Origin: Sphingobacteriia bacterium
GTDB lineage: Bacteria; Bacteroidota; Bacteroidia; Chitinophagales; Chitinophagaceae
Assembly (NCBI GenBank): GCA_947452295.1
Contig: CANGCK010000005.1
Location: 32,665 to 96,664, forward strand
DNA: 64,000 nucleotides
Direction of reading: 5' to 3'
In this document: positions 8,646 through 17,271 of the stretch, one piece after another
Numbering within the stretch: position 1 is the first letter of the stretch
How the letters are laid out: each line of letters starts with the position of its first letter
Position numbers and translations under genes: made by a program
Notes under the pieces: generated by a model
Told to the model about the DNA's origin: nothing
Seen by the model: only the letters and a program-made list of their open reading frames with translations
Database searches by the model: none

Positions 8646-9755
8646 ATGAAAAAAGCTCTAATAACAGGTATTACAGGCCAAGATGGCGCATATCTAACCG
8701 AATTGTTGCTAAAAAAAGGGTATGAAGTGCATGGAATCAAAAGAAGAAGTTCACTTTTTAATACACAACGTATCGACCATTTATATGAAGATCCTCATGT
8801 ACCTACAAGACACATGACTTTACATTACGGCGATTTGACCGATAGTACTAATCTAATTCGTATCATCCAAGAGGTTCAACCTGATGAAATTTACAACTTA
8901 GGTGCCATGAGCCATGTTCATGTAAGTTTTGAAACACCTGAATATACCGCCAATGCCGATGGGATTGGTGCTTTGAGAATTTTAGAAGCCATCCGATTAT
9001 TGGGATTAACTAAAAAAACAAAATTCTACCAGGCATCTACTTCTGAGTTATATGGTTTGGTACAAGAAGTTCCGCAAAAAGAAACCACGCCATTTTATCC
9101 CAGAAGCCCATATGCGGTTGCTAAATTATACGCTTACTGGATAACAGTAAATTACCGTGAAGCCTATGGAATGTATGCATGTAATGGTATTTTGTTCAAC
9201 CACGAATCACCTTTACGAGGTGAAACTTTTGTAACCCGTAAAATTACACGAGCTGTAGCGCGTATCGCTTTAGGTCTTCAAGACACCCTTTATTTGGGTA
9301 ACCTAAATGCACAAAGAGATTGGGGACATGCAAAAGATTATGTAGAAGGTATGTGGCTAATGTTGCAACAAGAAAGTCCGGAAGATTTTGTACTGGCTAC
9401 CGGTATTACTACTTATATCCGAGATTTTGTAAAAATGGCCTTCCATGAGATTGGTGTTGAACTTGATTTTACAGGAACTGAAGAAAATGAAGTTGGAAAA
9501 GTAAAAAGCGCAACCGGTAAGTGGAATCTATCAAATGGTAAAGAAGTTGTTAAAGTAGATCCAAGATATTATAGACCTACAGAAGTAGAATTACTAATTG
9601 GTGATCCTTCAAAAGCAAAAAACAATCTAAACTGGAAGCCTAAATACACATTGCAAGAAATGGTTAAAGAAATGGTAGCTGCTGATATTGAATTGTTTAA
9701 AAAAGAGCAATTACTAAGAGATAGTGGTTTTATTATTAATAAAGAGCACGAATAG
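8646..9755 (+). CDS. gmd: GDP-mannose 4,6-dehydratase
   Basis: A 369-residue short-chain dehydrogenase of the extended type, matching the usual Gmd length of about 370. It converts GDP-D-mannose to GDP-4-keto-6-deoxy-D-mannose using bound NADP. The dinucleotide loop is [10 protein letters not shown] near residues 8-17, directly followed by the Gmd-specific GIKRRSS. The catalytic Ser/Thr-Tyr-Lys set is seen as ASTSELYG and [26 protein letters not shown] is diagnostic of Gmd. It is followed after 36 bp by fcl, giving the complete two-step route to GDP-L-fucose. From here on the locus is visibly less AT-rich than the transferase genes upstream. Confidence 0.97.
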   Translation: MKKALITGITGQDGAYLTELLLKKGYEVHGIKRRSSLFNTQRIDHLYEDPHVPTRHMTLHYGDLTDSTNLIRIIQEVQPDEIYNLGAMSHVHVSFETPEYTANADGIGALRILEAIRLLGLTKKTKFYQASTSELYGLVQEVPQKETTPFYPRSPYAVAKLYAYWITVNYREAYGMYACNGILFNHESPLRGETFVTRKITRAVARIALGLQDTLYLGNLNAQRDWGHAKDYVEGMWLMLQQESPEDFVLATGITTYIRDFVKMAFHEIGVELDFTGTEENEVGKVKSATGKWNLSNGKEVVKVDPRYYRPTEVELLIGDPSKAKNNLNWKPKYTLQEMVKEMVAADIELFKKEQLLRDSGFIINKEHE

Positions 9756-9791
9756 AAAAACCTACTGATTTTAACATAAATACCATTTAAA

Positions 9792-10727
9792 TTGGAAAAA
9801 CAAGCAAAAATATACATCGCCGGTCATCGGGGGATGGTAGGCAGTGCATTGGTTAGAAAGTTACAACAGCAAGGATTTACCAATATTGTTTATAGAACGT
9901 CTAGTGAGCTTGATTTGACCAATCAACAAGCTGTAAAAGACTTTTTTGCAATTGAAAAACCCGAATACGTAATTTTAGCCGCCGCTAAAGTAGGGGGTAT
10001 TGTAGCCAATAATACCTATAGAGCTGAATTTATTTACGATAATCTAATGATGGAGGCCAATGTAATCCATCACAGTTATTTAAATGGAGTAAAAAAATTA
10101 TTGTTCCTCGGCTCATCTTGCATCTATCCTAAAATGGCACCACAACCTTTAAAAGAAGAATATCTTTTGAGTGGCTATTTAGAAAATACCAATCAACCCT
10201 ACGCAATTGCCAAAATAGCGGGAATTGAACTTTGCGACAGCTATCGCTCTCAATATGGTTGTAATTTCATTTCGGCAATGCCTACTAACTTATATGGACC
10301 AAACGACAACTATGACCTAGAAAAAAGTCACGTGCTTCCTGCTATGTTGCGTAAGTTCATTACTGCCAAAAGAAACAACGATCCTACAGTAACCATTTGG
10401 GGAAGCGGAACTCCTAAAAGAGAATTTTTACACGTAGATGATCTTGCAGACGCCTGTTGCTATTTATTGGAAAATTATAATGAAAAAGGCTTAGTAAATA
10501 TAGGAACCGGAACTGATGTATCTATATTAGAATTAGCTCATTTAATTAAATTAATTACTCAGTATACTGGTGAAATTGTGTTAGATACCTCTAAACCCGA
10601 TGGAACACCGCGTAAATTGATGGACGTAAGTAAGTTAGCCGAAGCTGGTTGGAGTGCTAAAATAAGTTTACAAACTGGCATAGAAATGGTGTATGAAAGC
10701 ATAAAAGATCATCACTGGAATCAATAA
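9792..10727 (+). CDS. fcl: GDP-L-fucose synthase
   Basis: A 311-residue epimerase-reductase that turns GDP-4-keto-6-deoxymannose into GDP-L-fucose with NADPH. The Rossmann loop is GHRGMVGSALVRKL near residues 10-23, the active-site region SSCIYPK is near residue 108, and the Tyr-x3-Lys pair is YAIAK near residue 136. MPTNLYGPNDNYD is a family hallmark. The start is TTG at 9792; no ATG lies between it and the Rossmann strand, so TTG is well supported. Together with gmd it supplies fucose to the transferases upstream. WcaG is a synonym. Confidence 0.96.
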   Translation: MEKQAKIYIAGHRGMVGSALVRKLQQQGFTNIVYRTSSELDLTNQQAVKDFFAIEKPEYVILAAAKVGGIVANNTYRAEFIYDNLMMEANVIHHSYLNGVKKLLFLGSSCIYPKMAPQPLKEEYLLSGYLENTNQPYAIAKIAGIELCDSYRSQYGCNFISAMPTNLYGPNDNYDLEKSHVLPAMLRKFITAKRNNDPTVTIWGSGTPKREFLHVDDLADACCYLLENYNEKGLVNIGTGTDVSILELAHLIKLITQYTGEIVLDTSKPDGTPRKLMDVSKLAEAGWSAKISLQTGIEMVYESIKDHHWNQ

Positions 10728-10733
10728 ATGCTT

Positions 10734-10741
10734 TATTTTCG
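10734..10741 (+). promoter_or_regulatory. Possible -7 promoter box upstream of rfbB
   Basis: TATTTTCG differs by one base from the Bacteroidota -7 consensus TAnnTTTG and lies 31 bp before the rfbB start. I see no good TTTG at the -33 position, so this is only a weak internal promoter candidate between the GDP-fucose and dTDP-sugar genes. Confidence 0.25.
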
Positions 10742-10772
10742 CACGCCTACTACATAAAATTGTTTTAATTAT

Positions 10773-11828
10773 ATGAGCAAAAAAATTATCATTACAGGTG
10801 GTGCCGGATTTATTGGATCACATGTGGTTCGTTTATTCGTTAATAAATACCCCGAATACACCATCATTAATTTAGATGCACTAACCTATGCTGGCAACTT
10901 AGAAAATCTAAAAGACATCGATACAAAGCCCAACTATCATTTCGAGAAAGTGAATATTCTTGATTTGAAGGCATTGGAAGAAGTTTTTGATAAATATGGC
11001 GTAACAGATGTTATTCACCTAGCTGCCGAGTCGCATGTCGATCGCTCAATTGTGTCTCCTCTCGATTTTGTATATACCAATATCATTGGAACCGTAAATT
11101 TATTAAATACCGCTAAAAATAAATGGGCTGCAAATATAGGCGAACATCTTTTTTACCATATTTCTACCGATGAAGTATATGGAAGTTTAGGAGAAACAGG
11201 CTTATTTACCGAAACAACTGCTTACGATCCCAATTCTCCTTATTCGGCCAGTAAAGCAAGCTCCGACCATTTTGTGAGAGCCTACAGAGAAACGTATCAC
11301 ATGCAAACAGTGGTATCTAACTGCTCTAATAATTATGGTCCGTTTCATTTCCCGGAAAAATTAATTCCACTATTCATTCATAATATCATTCAAGAAAAAC
11401 CATTACCAGTTTATGGTGATGGCCTTTATACGCGCGATTGGTTATATGTAAAAGATCATTCCCTCGCAATTGATCTAGTATTCCATAAGGGCGTTGATGG
11501 AGAAACTTATAACATTGGCGGATTTAATGAATGGAAAAATATTGATTTAGTTAAATTGCTTTGCCAGCAGATGGACAAAAAACTTGGTAGGGAAGCAGGT
11601 CACAGCGAAAAATTAATTACTTATATCAAAGATCGTCCCGGTCATGATAGAAGATATGCCATAGATGCTACAAAAATCAATAAAGAATTAGGATGGAAAC
11701 CTTCTGTTACTTTTGAACAAGGTCTTAGCGAAACAATTGATTGGTTTTTAAACAATCAAGAATGGCTTCAAAATGTTACGAGTGGAAGTTACCAAAACTA
11801 TTATCAATCGATGTATAATAACCGATAG
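10773..11828 (+). CDS. rfbB: dTDP-glucose 4,6-dehydratase
   Basis: A 351-residue extended SDR enzyme that converts dTDP-D-glucose to dTDP-4-keto-6-deoxy-D-glucose with tightly bound NAD. The dinucleotide motif GGAGFIGSHVVR is near residues 8-19. HLAAESHVDRSI near residue 83, the active-site STDEVYG near 132 and YSASKASSDH near 158-167 are all classical RmlB signatures. SNNYGPFHFPEKLIPL and YVKDHSLAID are also present. It precedes rfbC by 3 bp and belongs to a B-C-A cluster. The D gene (dTDP-4-dehydrorhamnose reductase) is not in this window. Confidence 0.96.
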   Translation: MSKKIIITGGAGFIGSHVVRLFVNKYPEYTIINLDALTYAGNLENLKDIDTKPNYHFEKVNILDLKALEEVFDKYGVTDVIHLAAESHVDRSIVSPLDFVYTNIIGTVNLLNTAKNKWAANIGEHLFYHISTDEVYGSLGETGLFTETTAYDPNSPYSASKASSDHFVRAYRETYHMQTVVSNCSNNYGPFHFPEKLIPLFIHNIIQEKPLPVYGDGLYTRDWLYVKDHSLAIDLVFHKGVDGETYNIGGFNEWKNIDLVKLLCQQMDKKLGREAGHSEKLITYIKDRPGHDRRYAIDATKINKELGWKPSVTFEQGLSETIDWFLNNQEWLQNVTSGSYQNYYQSMYNNR

Positions 11829-11831
11829 TTC

Positions 11832-12389
11832 ATGCGAATAGAATCTACAATATTAGAAGGCTGTTTTATTATTCACGACACTTTTTTTGGCGACAATAGA
11901 GGGTATTTTTTTGAAAGTTTTAACCGTAAAACCTTTTTAGAAAAAACCGGCTTAGATGTTGAATTTGTTCAGGACAACCAATCTCAATCTCAATTAGGTG
12001 TTTTAAGAGGATTGCATTTCCAACATGGAGATGCTGCACAAGCCAAATTAGTTAGGGTACTCAAAGGCAAAGTTTTAGATATAGCTGTTGATCTGAGAAA
12101 AGAATCCAAAACTTTCGGTCAACACGTAGCTGTTGAGTTAACCGAAGACAGCCACACCCAGTTTTTTGTACCTCGTGGTTTTGCACATGGTTTTGTTGTT
12201 TTAAGTGAACAGGCTACCTTCTTTTATAAATGCGACAATTATTACAATAAAGCTGCAGAAGGCGGTATCATCTTTAATGATCCAGAAATAGGCATTGATT
12301 GGAAAATCGATGCAGATAAAGTAATCATGTCCGAAAAAGATTTAATATTACCTACATTAAGTGAAGCAAAAAACACCTTGCTATTTTAA
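11832..12389 (+). CDS. rfbC: dTDP-4-dehydrorhamnose 3,5-epimerase
   Basis: A 185-residue cupin-fold epimerase, the standard RmlC length. It inverts C3 and C5 of dTDP-4-keto-6-deoxyglucose to give dTDP-4-keto-L-rhamnose. The catalytic histidine region is LRGLHFQ near residues 61-67, with upstream QDNQSQS contacting the nucleotide. KVLDIAVDLRKES and PRGFAHGFVVLS, the latter holding a second conserved His, are diagnostic. FFYKCDNYYN provides the tyrosine side of the active site. It begins 3 bp after rfbB and is co-translated with it. Confidence 0.95.
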   Translation: MRIESTILEGCFIIHDTFFGDNRGYFFESFNRKTFLEKTGLDVEFVQDNQSQSQLGVLRGLHFQHGDAAQAKLVRVLKGKVLDIAVDLRKESKTFGQHVAVELTEDSHTQFFVPRGFAHGFVVLSEQATFFYKCDNYYNKAAEGGIIFNDPEIGIDWKIDADKVIMSEKDLILPTLSEAKNTLLF

Positions 12390-12458
12390 TAATGTAGTGT
12401 TGAAGCATCATCATTTAATCTAACTTAGTTAATAACTTATCACAGCAAACAATTACCA

Positions 12459-13316
12459 ATGAAGGGAATTATATTAGCCGGCGGTTCTGGTACCAGATTG
12501 TACCCAATTACAAAAGGTATTAGTAAACAATTAATGCCCGTTTACGACAAACCCATGATTTATTACCCATTGTCTGTATTGATGTTGGCAGGTATTAGAG
12601 AAGTTTTATTCATTACAACACCCCAGGATTCGGATCAGTTTAAAAGACTTTTGGGAGATGGTAGCGAATTGGGTTGCTCTTTTTCTTACGAAGTTCAACA
12701 TCAACCAAATGGCTTGGCTCAAGCATTTGTAATTGGTGAAAAGTTTGTAGGTAATGATAAAGTATGTTTGATATTAGGCGACAATATATTTTATGGTGCT
12801 GGTTTTAGTAAATTAGTACAGTCATTTAATGATGTAACGGGCGCTGCAGTTTTTGCCTACGAAGTAAATGATCCTGAAAGATATGGAGTTGTAGCCTTCA
12901 ATGAACAACAAACAGCTGTTTCAATTGAAGAAAAACCGCAAAATCCTAAATCAAATTATGCAGTACCTGGCTTGTATTTTTACGATAACAGTGTAATTGA
13001 AATTGCTAAAAACATACAACCATCTCCTAGGGGTGAATATGAAATTACAGATGTAAATAGAGTGTATTTAGAAAATGGATCACTTAAAGTAGGCATCATG
13101 AATAGAGGTACTGCTTGGTTAGATACCGGTACTTTTGAATCATTAGCTGATGCTTGCGAATTTGTAAGAGTAATCGAAAAACGACAAAGTCAAAAAATAG
13201 GATGTATAGAAGAAGTAGCTTATCGAATGGGTTTCATTAACCATCAACAGCTATTAATACTTGCCGATATTTATGCAAAAAGTGGATACGGCGAATATCT
13301 TCGTCGTATCAAATAA
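12459..13316 (+). CDS. rfbA: Glucose-1-phosphate thymidylyltransferase
   Basis: A 285-residue nucleotidyltransferase that makes dTDP-glucose from dTTP and glucose-1-phosphate, the first step of the dTDP-sugar route. The signature loop [16 protein letters not shown] is at residues 3-18, followed by [28 protein letters not shown] near residue 108 carries the metal-binding Asp, and [20 protein letters not shown] near 166-185 binds the sugar. [10 protein letters not shown] near 219 is also conserved. It is the last gene of the polysaccharide locus: the hairpin terminator begins 32 bp after its stop. Confidence 0.96.
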   Translation: MKGIILAGGSGTRLYPITKGISKQLMPVYDKPMIYYPLSVLMLAGIREVLFITTPQDSDQFKRLLGDGSELGCSFSYEVQHQPNGLAQAFVIGEKFVGNDKVCLILGDNIFYGAGFSKLVQSFNDVTGAAVFAYEVNDPERYGVVAFNEQQTAVSIEEKPQNPKSNYAVPGLYFYDNSVIEIAKNIQPSPRGEYEITDVNRVYLENGSLKVGIMNRGTAWLDTGTFESLADACEFVRVIEKRQSQKIGCIEEVAYRMGFINHQQLLILADIYAKSGYGEYLRRIK

Positions 13317-13348
13317 AAATATATTCATTTACTTTCGAACTTTTTATT

Positions 13349-13380
13349 AAAAAGGCTGTTCTATCATGAACAGCCTTTTT
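13349..13380 (+). terminator. Rho-independent terminator closing the polysaccharide operon
   Basis: A perfect 13-bp inverted repeat: AAAAAGGCTGTTC (13349-13361), 6-base loop TATCAT, GAACAGCCTTTTT (13368-13380). The T-run forms the end of the right arm, and the A-run on the left makes it potentially bidirectional. It ends 4 bases before the ATG of the MerR-type regulator, so that gene's promoter must lie inside or upstream of the hairpin. Confidence 0.9.
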
Positions 13381-13384
13381 GTTT

Positions 13385-14263
13385 ATGAACGCTTTCACTA
13401 TTAAAGACCTGGAAAATATTTCCGGTATTAAGGCCCACACTATCCGTATTTGGGAGCAACGATACTCATTTTTAGCCCCAAAACGTACAGATACCAATAT
13501 TCGTTATTACTCAAACAGTGAGTTAAAAACTATTTTAAACATCGCACTGTTAAATAAGTACGGTTATAAAATCTCTCACATCAATCAAATGACGCCCGAA
13601 ATAATGAAAGACACCATTCTTTCCCTTTCGCAAGCGCAAGCTCAACAAGAATTGCTGGTTAACGACCTCATCAATGATATGATTGAAATGAATATCAATG
13701 AGTTTGAAAACAAAATCGACAATCATATCGATAAAAAAGGTATAGAAAATACCATCATTCACCTCATCTTCCCTTTTTTAGAACGAATCGGAATACTTTG
13801 GGTTACCAATCATGTTAATCCAGGTCAAGAACATTTAGTAACCAATATTATTCGACAAAAACTAATTGTTGGTATTGAAACCATTGTGCCTGCCATTTTA
13901 ACTCACCAAACTGCACTACTTTTCTTGCCCGAAGGTGAATACCACGAGCTTGGTATACTATTTATCTACTTTTTAATGAAATCGCATGGGGTAAAAGTAA
14001 TATATGTTGGTGCCAATGTTCCAATAACTGATGTTGCGTTTATAGCAAATCATACAAAACCCAATTTCTTATATACACACCTAACTGCAGTTGCCAATCA
14101 ATTCCACTTCGAAAAATTTCTTTCCAATTTCAGTCAAAAATTACCTGATTTCAACTTTATTATTTCGGGTGCCATTACGCAACACTTTAATAGCCAGCCT
14201 CCTAAAAATATATCATTGAAAAAATCCCTTGCTGAAGTAATGTCTTATATATCAGCCCTATAA
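13385..14263 (+). CDS. MerR-family regulator with B12-binding domain, CarH/LitR type
   Basis: A 292-residue regulator. The N-terminal MerR winged helix-turn-helix reads FTIKDLENISGIKAHTIRIW and continues through IRYYSNSELK (residues about 4-70). A helical cap domain holds Trp139, nine residues, then Glu149-His150, the same W-x9-EH pattern that caps adenosylcobalamin in Thermus CarH. The Rossmann domain has EYHELG with His187 as lower cobalt ligand (E-x-H-x-x-G). Family members repress carotenoid genes in the dark as B12-bound tetramers and release DNA when light breaks the Co-C bond. ATG 13385 is chosen over the in-frame TTG 13379, which lies inside the terminator stem. It sits directly before the sigma factor and carotenoid genes. 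Light control here is inference from family and context. Confidence 0.9.
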   Translation: MNAFTIKDLENISGIKAHTIRIWEQRYSFLAPKRTDTNIRYYSNSELKTILNIALLNKYGYKISHINQMTPEIMKDTILSLSQAQAQQELLVNDLINDMIEMNINEFENKIDNHIDKKGIENTIIHLIFPFLERIGILWVTNHVNPGQEHLVTNIIRQKLIVGIETIVPAILTHQTALLFLPEGEYHELGILFIYFLMKSHGVKVIYVGANVPITDVAFIANHTKPNFLYTHLTAVANQFHFEKFLSNFSQKLPDFNFIISGAITQHFNSQPPKNISLKKSLAEVMSYISAL

Positions 14264-14266
14264 AAA

Positions 14267-14354
14267 TTGTTTAACATTTTTAATAAATCTTTAAACAAAA
14301 TTATTTCCTATTTCATTTTTATTGTTTAACTTTATTTCTCAATAAATTAAACAA
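14267..14354 (+). promoter_or_regulatory. Two matching dyads, candidate operators for the CarH-type regulator
   Basis: In the 95-bp gap between the regulator and the sigma gene, the element TTGTTTAA occurs at 14267-14274 and 14322-14329, and its exact complement TTAAACAA at 14291-14298 and 14347-14354. This makes two inverted repeats with 16- and 17-base spacers, repeated at a 55-56 bp period. Two of the sites extend to TTGTTTAAC. Such a paired arrangement is what an oligomeric repressor would bind. TAACTTTA at 14327-14334, one base off the -7 consensus, overlaps the third half-site. Confidence 0.6.
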
Positions 14355-14358
14355 AACA

Positions 14359-14859
14359 ATGTCCGTCATCGATTTTAATAAGATGTTAGTGAACAATACT
14401 GAATTCTTAAAACCTTTTGCTGTTTCACTCACTCGCGATAATGAAGCTGCCAAAGACCTTTATCAAGAAACAATTTTCAGGGCATTGGCTAACAAAGACA
14501 AATACAATGTAGGTACTAATATTAAAGCATGGTTGTATACCATCATGCGCAATATATTTATTAATAATTATAGGAGAAAAGCCAAACAAGCCACTATTTT
14601 CGATAAAACAGACAACGATTTTTTAATTAATATTAACCAATCGGCTGTTTCGAACGATGCTGTAGCAACCCTAAACCTTAAAGAAGTAAAACAAGCTATT
14701 CATAACCTACCCGAAATCTTTAAAACACCATTCTTATTGTATTTCGATGGATATAAATACCATGAAATTGCTGATATGTTAGAGGAACCATTGGGTACCA
14801 TAAAAAGTAGAATTCACTTTGCCAGAAAGCTTTTGAAATCTCATATCGAACGATTTTAA
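14359..14859 (+). CDS. ECF-type RNA polymerase sigma factor, carotenoid operon
   Basis: A 166-residue ECF sigma factor. Region 2 spans about residues 20-75 with AAKDLYQETIFRAL and IKAWLYTIMRNIFINNYRRK, covering core binding and -10 recognition. Region 4 spans about residues 110-160 with HNLPEIFKTPFLLYF and YKYHEIADMLEEPLGTIKSR as its helix-turn-helix. No anti-sigma gene lies next to it, which suggests its activity is set by transcription, probably through the CarH-type regulator and the dyads directly upstream. It precedes crtI by 28 bp. The natural model is that light relieves repression and the sigma factor then drives the crt genes; the sequence gives only the gene order. Confidence 0.9.
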   Translation: MSVIDFNKMLVNNTEFLKPFAVSLTRDNEAAKDLYQETIFRALANKDKYNVGTNIKAWLYTIMRNIFINNYRRKAKQATIFDKTDNDFLININQSAVSNDAVATLNLKEVKQAIHNLPEIFKTPFLLYFDGYKYHEIADMLEEPLGTIKSRIHFARKLLKSHIERF

Positions 14860-14887
14860 CCAATTATTTCTTATCTTAGTTATTAAA

Positions 14888-16390
14888 GTGGAAAAAAAGA
14901 AAGTCGTAATAATAGGCAGTGGCTTTGCAGGAATCTCTGCAGCCTCATTTATGGCTAAGGCCGGATGGGAGGTTTCTGTACTAGAAAAACATGCTACTCC
15001 GGGTGGAAGAGCCAGAAAATTTTCCGAAGATGGATTCACTTTCGATATGGGTCCTAGTTGGTATTGGATGCCCGATGTCTTTGAACGCTATTTCAAGCAA
15101 TTTAACTGTTCTGTCTCCGATTATTATCAACTCAAAAGATTAGATCCCTCTTATAGAGTTTATTGGCCCGATGGCCCTGTTGATATTCCTGCGAATTACA
15201 ATGCGTTTAAAAAATTATTAGAACAAATTGAGCCCGGTAGCGCTAAAAAATTAGATGCGTTTATGGCCGAAGCTGCTTATAAGTATACAGTTGGTGTAAA
15301 TAAATTGGTATTCAAACCTGGGTTGTCTTTAACTGAATTTTTAGACTTCGATTTGATTAAAGGCGTTTTTAGGTTAGATGTTTTTAATTCTATTAAAAAT
15401 CATGTTGCCAAACACTTTAAAAGCCCTAAACTAAAAGAGCTAATGGAATTCCCTGTTCTTTTTTTAGGTGCATTACCCGAGAATACGCCCGCTTTATATA
15501 GTTTAATGAATTATGCCGACATCAATGGAGGTACTTGGTATCCCGATGGTGGTATGCATAAAATTGTTGAGGGAATGTATGAACTGGCTATTTCATTGGG
15601 TGTGAAATTTTATTTTAATCAAAATGTACAACACATAAAAGTAGAAAATGACGTTGCAAAATATGTTGAATCTCTTCATCAAACAGAAAATGGTGAAAAG
15701 CAAGTAAATTTTTATGCAGATGTTGTTATTGGTGGGGCAGATTATCACCACATAGAAACAAAATTATTAAATAAACAATACAGAAGTTATTCTGATGATT
15801 ATTGGAATAATCGTGTAATGGCACCAAGCAGTATTTTATACTACGTAGGATTAAATAAACGAATTGAAGGCATTCAGCACCATTCTCTTTTTTTCGATAC
15901 TTCTTTTGCAGAACACGGTAAGCAAATTTATACTACTAAAGAATGGCCAACTCACCCTTTGTTTTATGTAAGTGCAACTTCAGTAACAGATGATTCTGTT
16001 GCACCTACTGGTTGCGAAAATTTATTCCTTCTTATTCCAGTAGCAGCTGGCTTAACCGGAGATACAGAAGAACTGAGAGATAAGTATTTTGAGCAAATTA
16101 TCCGAAGAATGGAGCAACAGCTTGGACAATCTATTTTAGACAGTGTGATTTATAAAAAATCATTTGCTCATAAAGAATTTATAGAAGAATACAATTCCTT
16201 TAAGGGCAATGCATATGGACTTGCTAACACGTTGCTGCAAACAGCCATTTTAAAACCATCTTGTAAAAGTAAAAAAGTAAACAATTTATTCTTCACTGGT
16301 CAATTAACAGTTCCCGGCCCTGGTGTACCTCCCAGCCTTATCAGCGGTGAAGTAGTTGCAAATGAAGTTATAAAAGCTTTTGGTAATTAA
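14888..16390 (+). CDS. crtI: Phytoene desaturase
   Basis: A 500-residue FAD-dependent desaturase of the bacterial CrtI family, which converts phytoene to lycopene in the membrane. The FAD-binding loop VVIIGSGFAGISAASFMAKA is near residues 5-24, followed by EKHATPGGRARKF and FDMGPSWYWMPD. Near the C-terminus NLFFTGQLTVPGPGVPPSLI is the family signature that closes the FAD site. WYPDGGMHKIVEGM near 217-230 is also typical. The start is GTG at 14888, since no ATG precedes the FAD strand. A TATCTTAG box at 14872-14879 resembles the -7 promoter element and may be the sigma-driven start of the crt genes. Confidence 0.95.
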   Translation: MEKKKVVIIGSGFAGISAASFMAKAGWEVSVLEKHATPGGRARKFSEDGFTFDMGPSWYWMPDVFERYFKQFNCSVSDYYQLKRLDPSYRVYWPDGPVDIPANYNAFKKLLEQIEPGSAKKLDAFMAEAAYKYTVGVNKLVFKPGLSLTEFLDFDLIKGVFRLDVFNSIKNHVAKHFKSPKLKELMEFPVLFLGALPENTPALYSLMNYADINGGTWYPDGGMHKIVEGMYELAISLGVKFYFNQNVQHIKVENDVAKYVESLHQTENGEKQVNFYADVVIGGADYHHIETKLLNKQYRSYSDDYWNNRVMAPSSILYYVGLNKRIEGIQHHSLFFDTSFAEHGKQIYTTKEWPTHPLFYVSATSVTDDSVAPTGCENLFLLIPVAAGLTGDTEELRDKYFEQIIRRMEQQLGQSILDSVIYKKSFAHKEFIEEYNSFKGNAYGLANTLLQTAILKPSCKSKKVNNLFFTGQLTVPGPGVPPSLISGEVVANEVIKAFGN

Positions 16391-16418
16391 CCAATCAAAA
16401 TAAAGTCTAAACAAAAAT

Positions 16419-17255
16419 ATGTTAAACCTTTTTAATCGTGTTAGCCAAGATTGTAGTAAAATTACTACTCAACAATATAGCACAAGTTTTTCTTCTGCCA
16501 TTAGGTTGTTACATAAAGACTTACGTACACCCATATTTAATATTTATGGTTTCGTAAGATTTGCAGATGAAATTGTAGATACTTTTCATGAGCATGATAA
16601 AACTACGCTATTACAAGAATTTAAGGTTGCCACCTATCAAGCAATTGAACGCGGTATTAGCATGAATCCTATCTTACATAGCTTCCAATTAACGGTTAAT
16701 CAATATAAAATAGACCATCAATTAATAGATGCATTTTTACATAGCATGGAAATGGATTTAAATAAAAAAAATTATGATCGTTCTGGCTATGAAGAATATA
16801 TTTATGGAAGTGCCGAAGTAGTGGGATTGATGTGTTTAAACATATTCTGTGAAGGCGATAAGGATGAATGTAATCGATTGATTCCCGCTGCGCGGAGTTT
16901 AGGATCCGCTTTTCAAAAAGTAAATTTCTTAAGAGACCTTAAAGCTGATTATGAAGGATTAGATAGAATGTATTTTCCTGGTTGCGACTTCTCTTCCTTT
17001 ACTCAAACTGATAAAAATTTAATTGAAGCCGACATACAAAAAGATTTTGATGAAGCCTATGCAGGCATAAAACAACTCCCATTAAAAGCCCGTTTTGGTG
17101 TATATGTGGCCTACAAATATTATCTCTCTTTATTTAAAAAAATTAAGAAAGTACAACCACAAAAAATAATGCACCAACGAATTAGAATTCCCGACTACAG
17201 CAAAATATTTATTTTAGCTAAAGCAGGCATAAGAAGCCAGCTCAACTTATTATAA
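16419..17255 (+). CDS. crtB: Phytoene synthase
   Basis: A 278-residue squalene/phytoene synthase that joins two geranylgeranyl diphosphates head to head, the committed step of C40 carotenoid synthesis. The two Asp-rich metal-diphosphate motifs are visible: DEIVD at residues 50-54 and DLKAD at 173-177, the latter inside NFLRDLKADYEG. YSTSFSSAIRLL near residues 20-31 and YIYGSAEVVGLM near 127-138 are also conserved. There is no GGPP synthase in the window, so the substrate must come from a gene elsewhere. It follows crtI after 28 bp. Confidence 0.95.
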   Translation: MLNLFNRVSQDCSKITTQQYSTSFSSAIRLLHKDLRTPIFNIYGFVRFADEIVDTFHEHDKTTLLQEFKVATYQAIERGISMNPILHSFQLTVNQYKIDHQLIDAFLHSMEMDLNKKNYDRSGYEEYIYGSAEVVGLMCLNIFCEGDKDECNRLIPAARSLGSAFQKVNFLRDLKADYEGLDRMYFPGCDFSSFTQTDKNLIEADIQKDFDEAYAGIKQLPLKARFGVYVAYKYYLSLFKKIKKVQPQKIMHQRIRIPDYSKIFILAKAGIRSQLNLL

Positions 17256-17271
17256 TACCCAACAATTTTTT

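Noticed and set aside
13379..13384. TTG 13379 as start of the MerR-type regulator.
   Set aside because: It lies inside the right arm of the terminator; ATG 13385 gives a normal MerR N-terminus.
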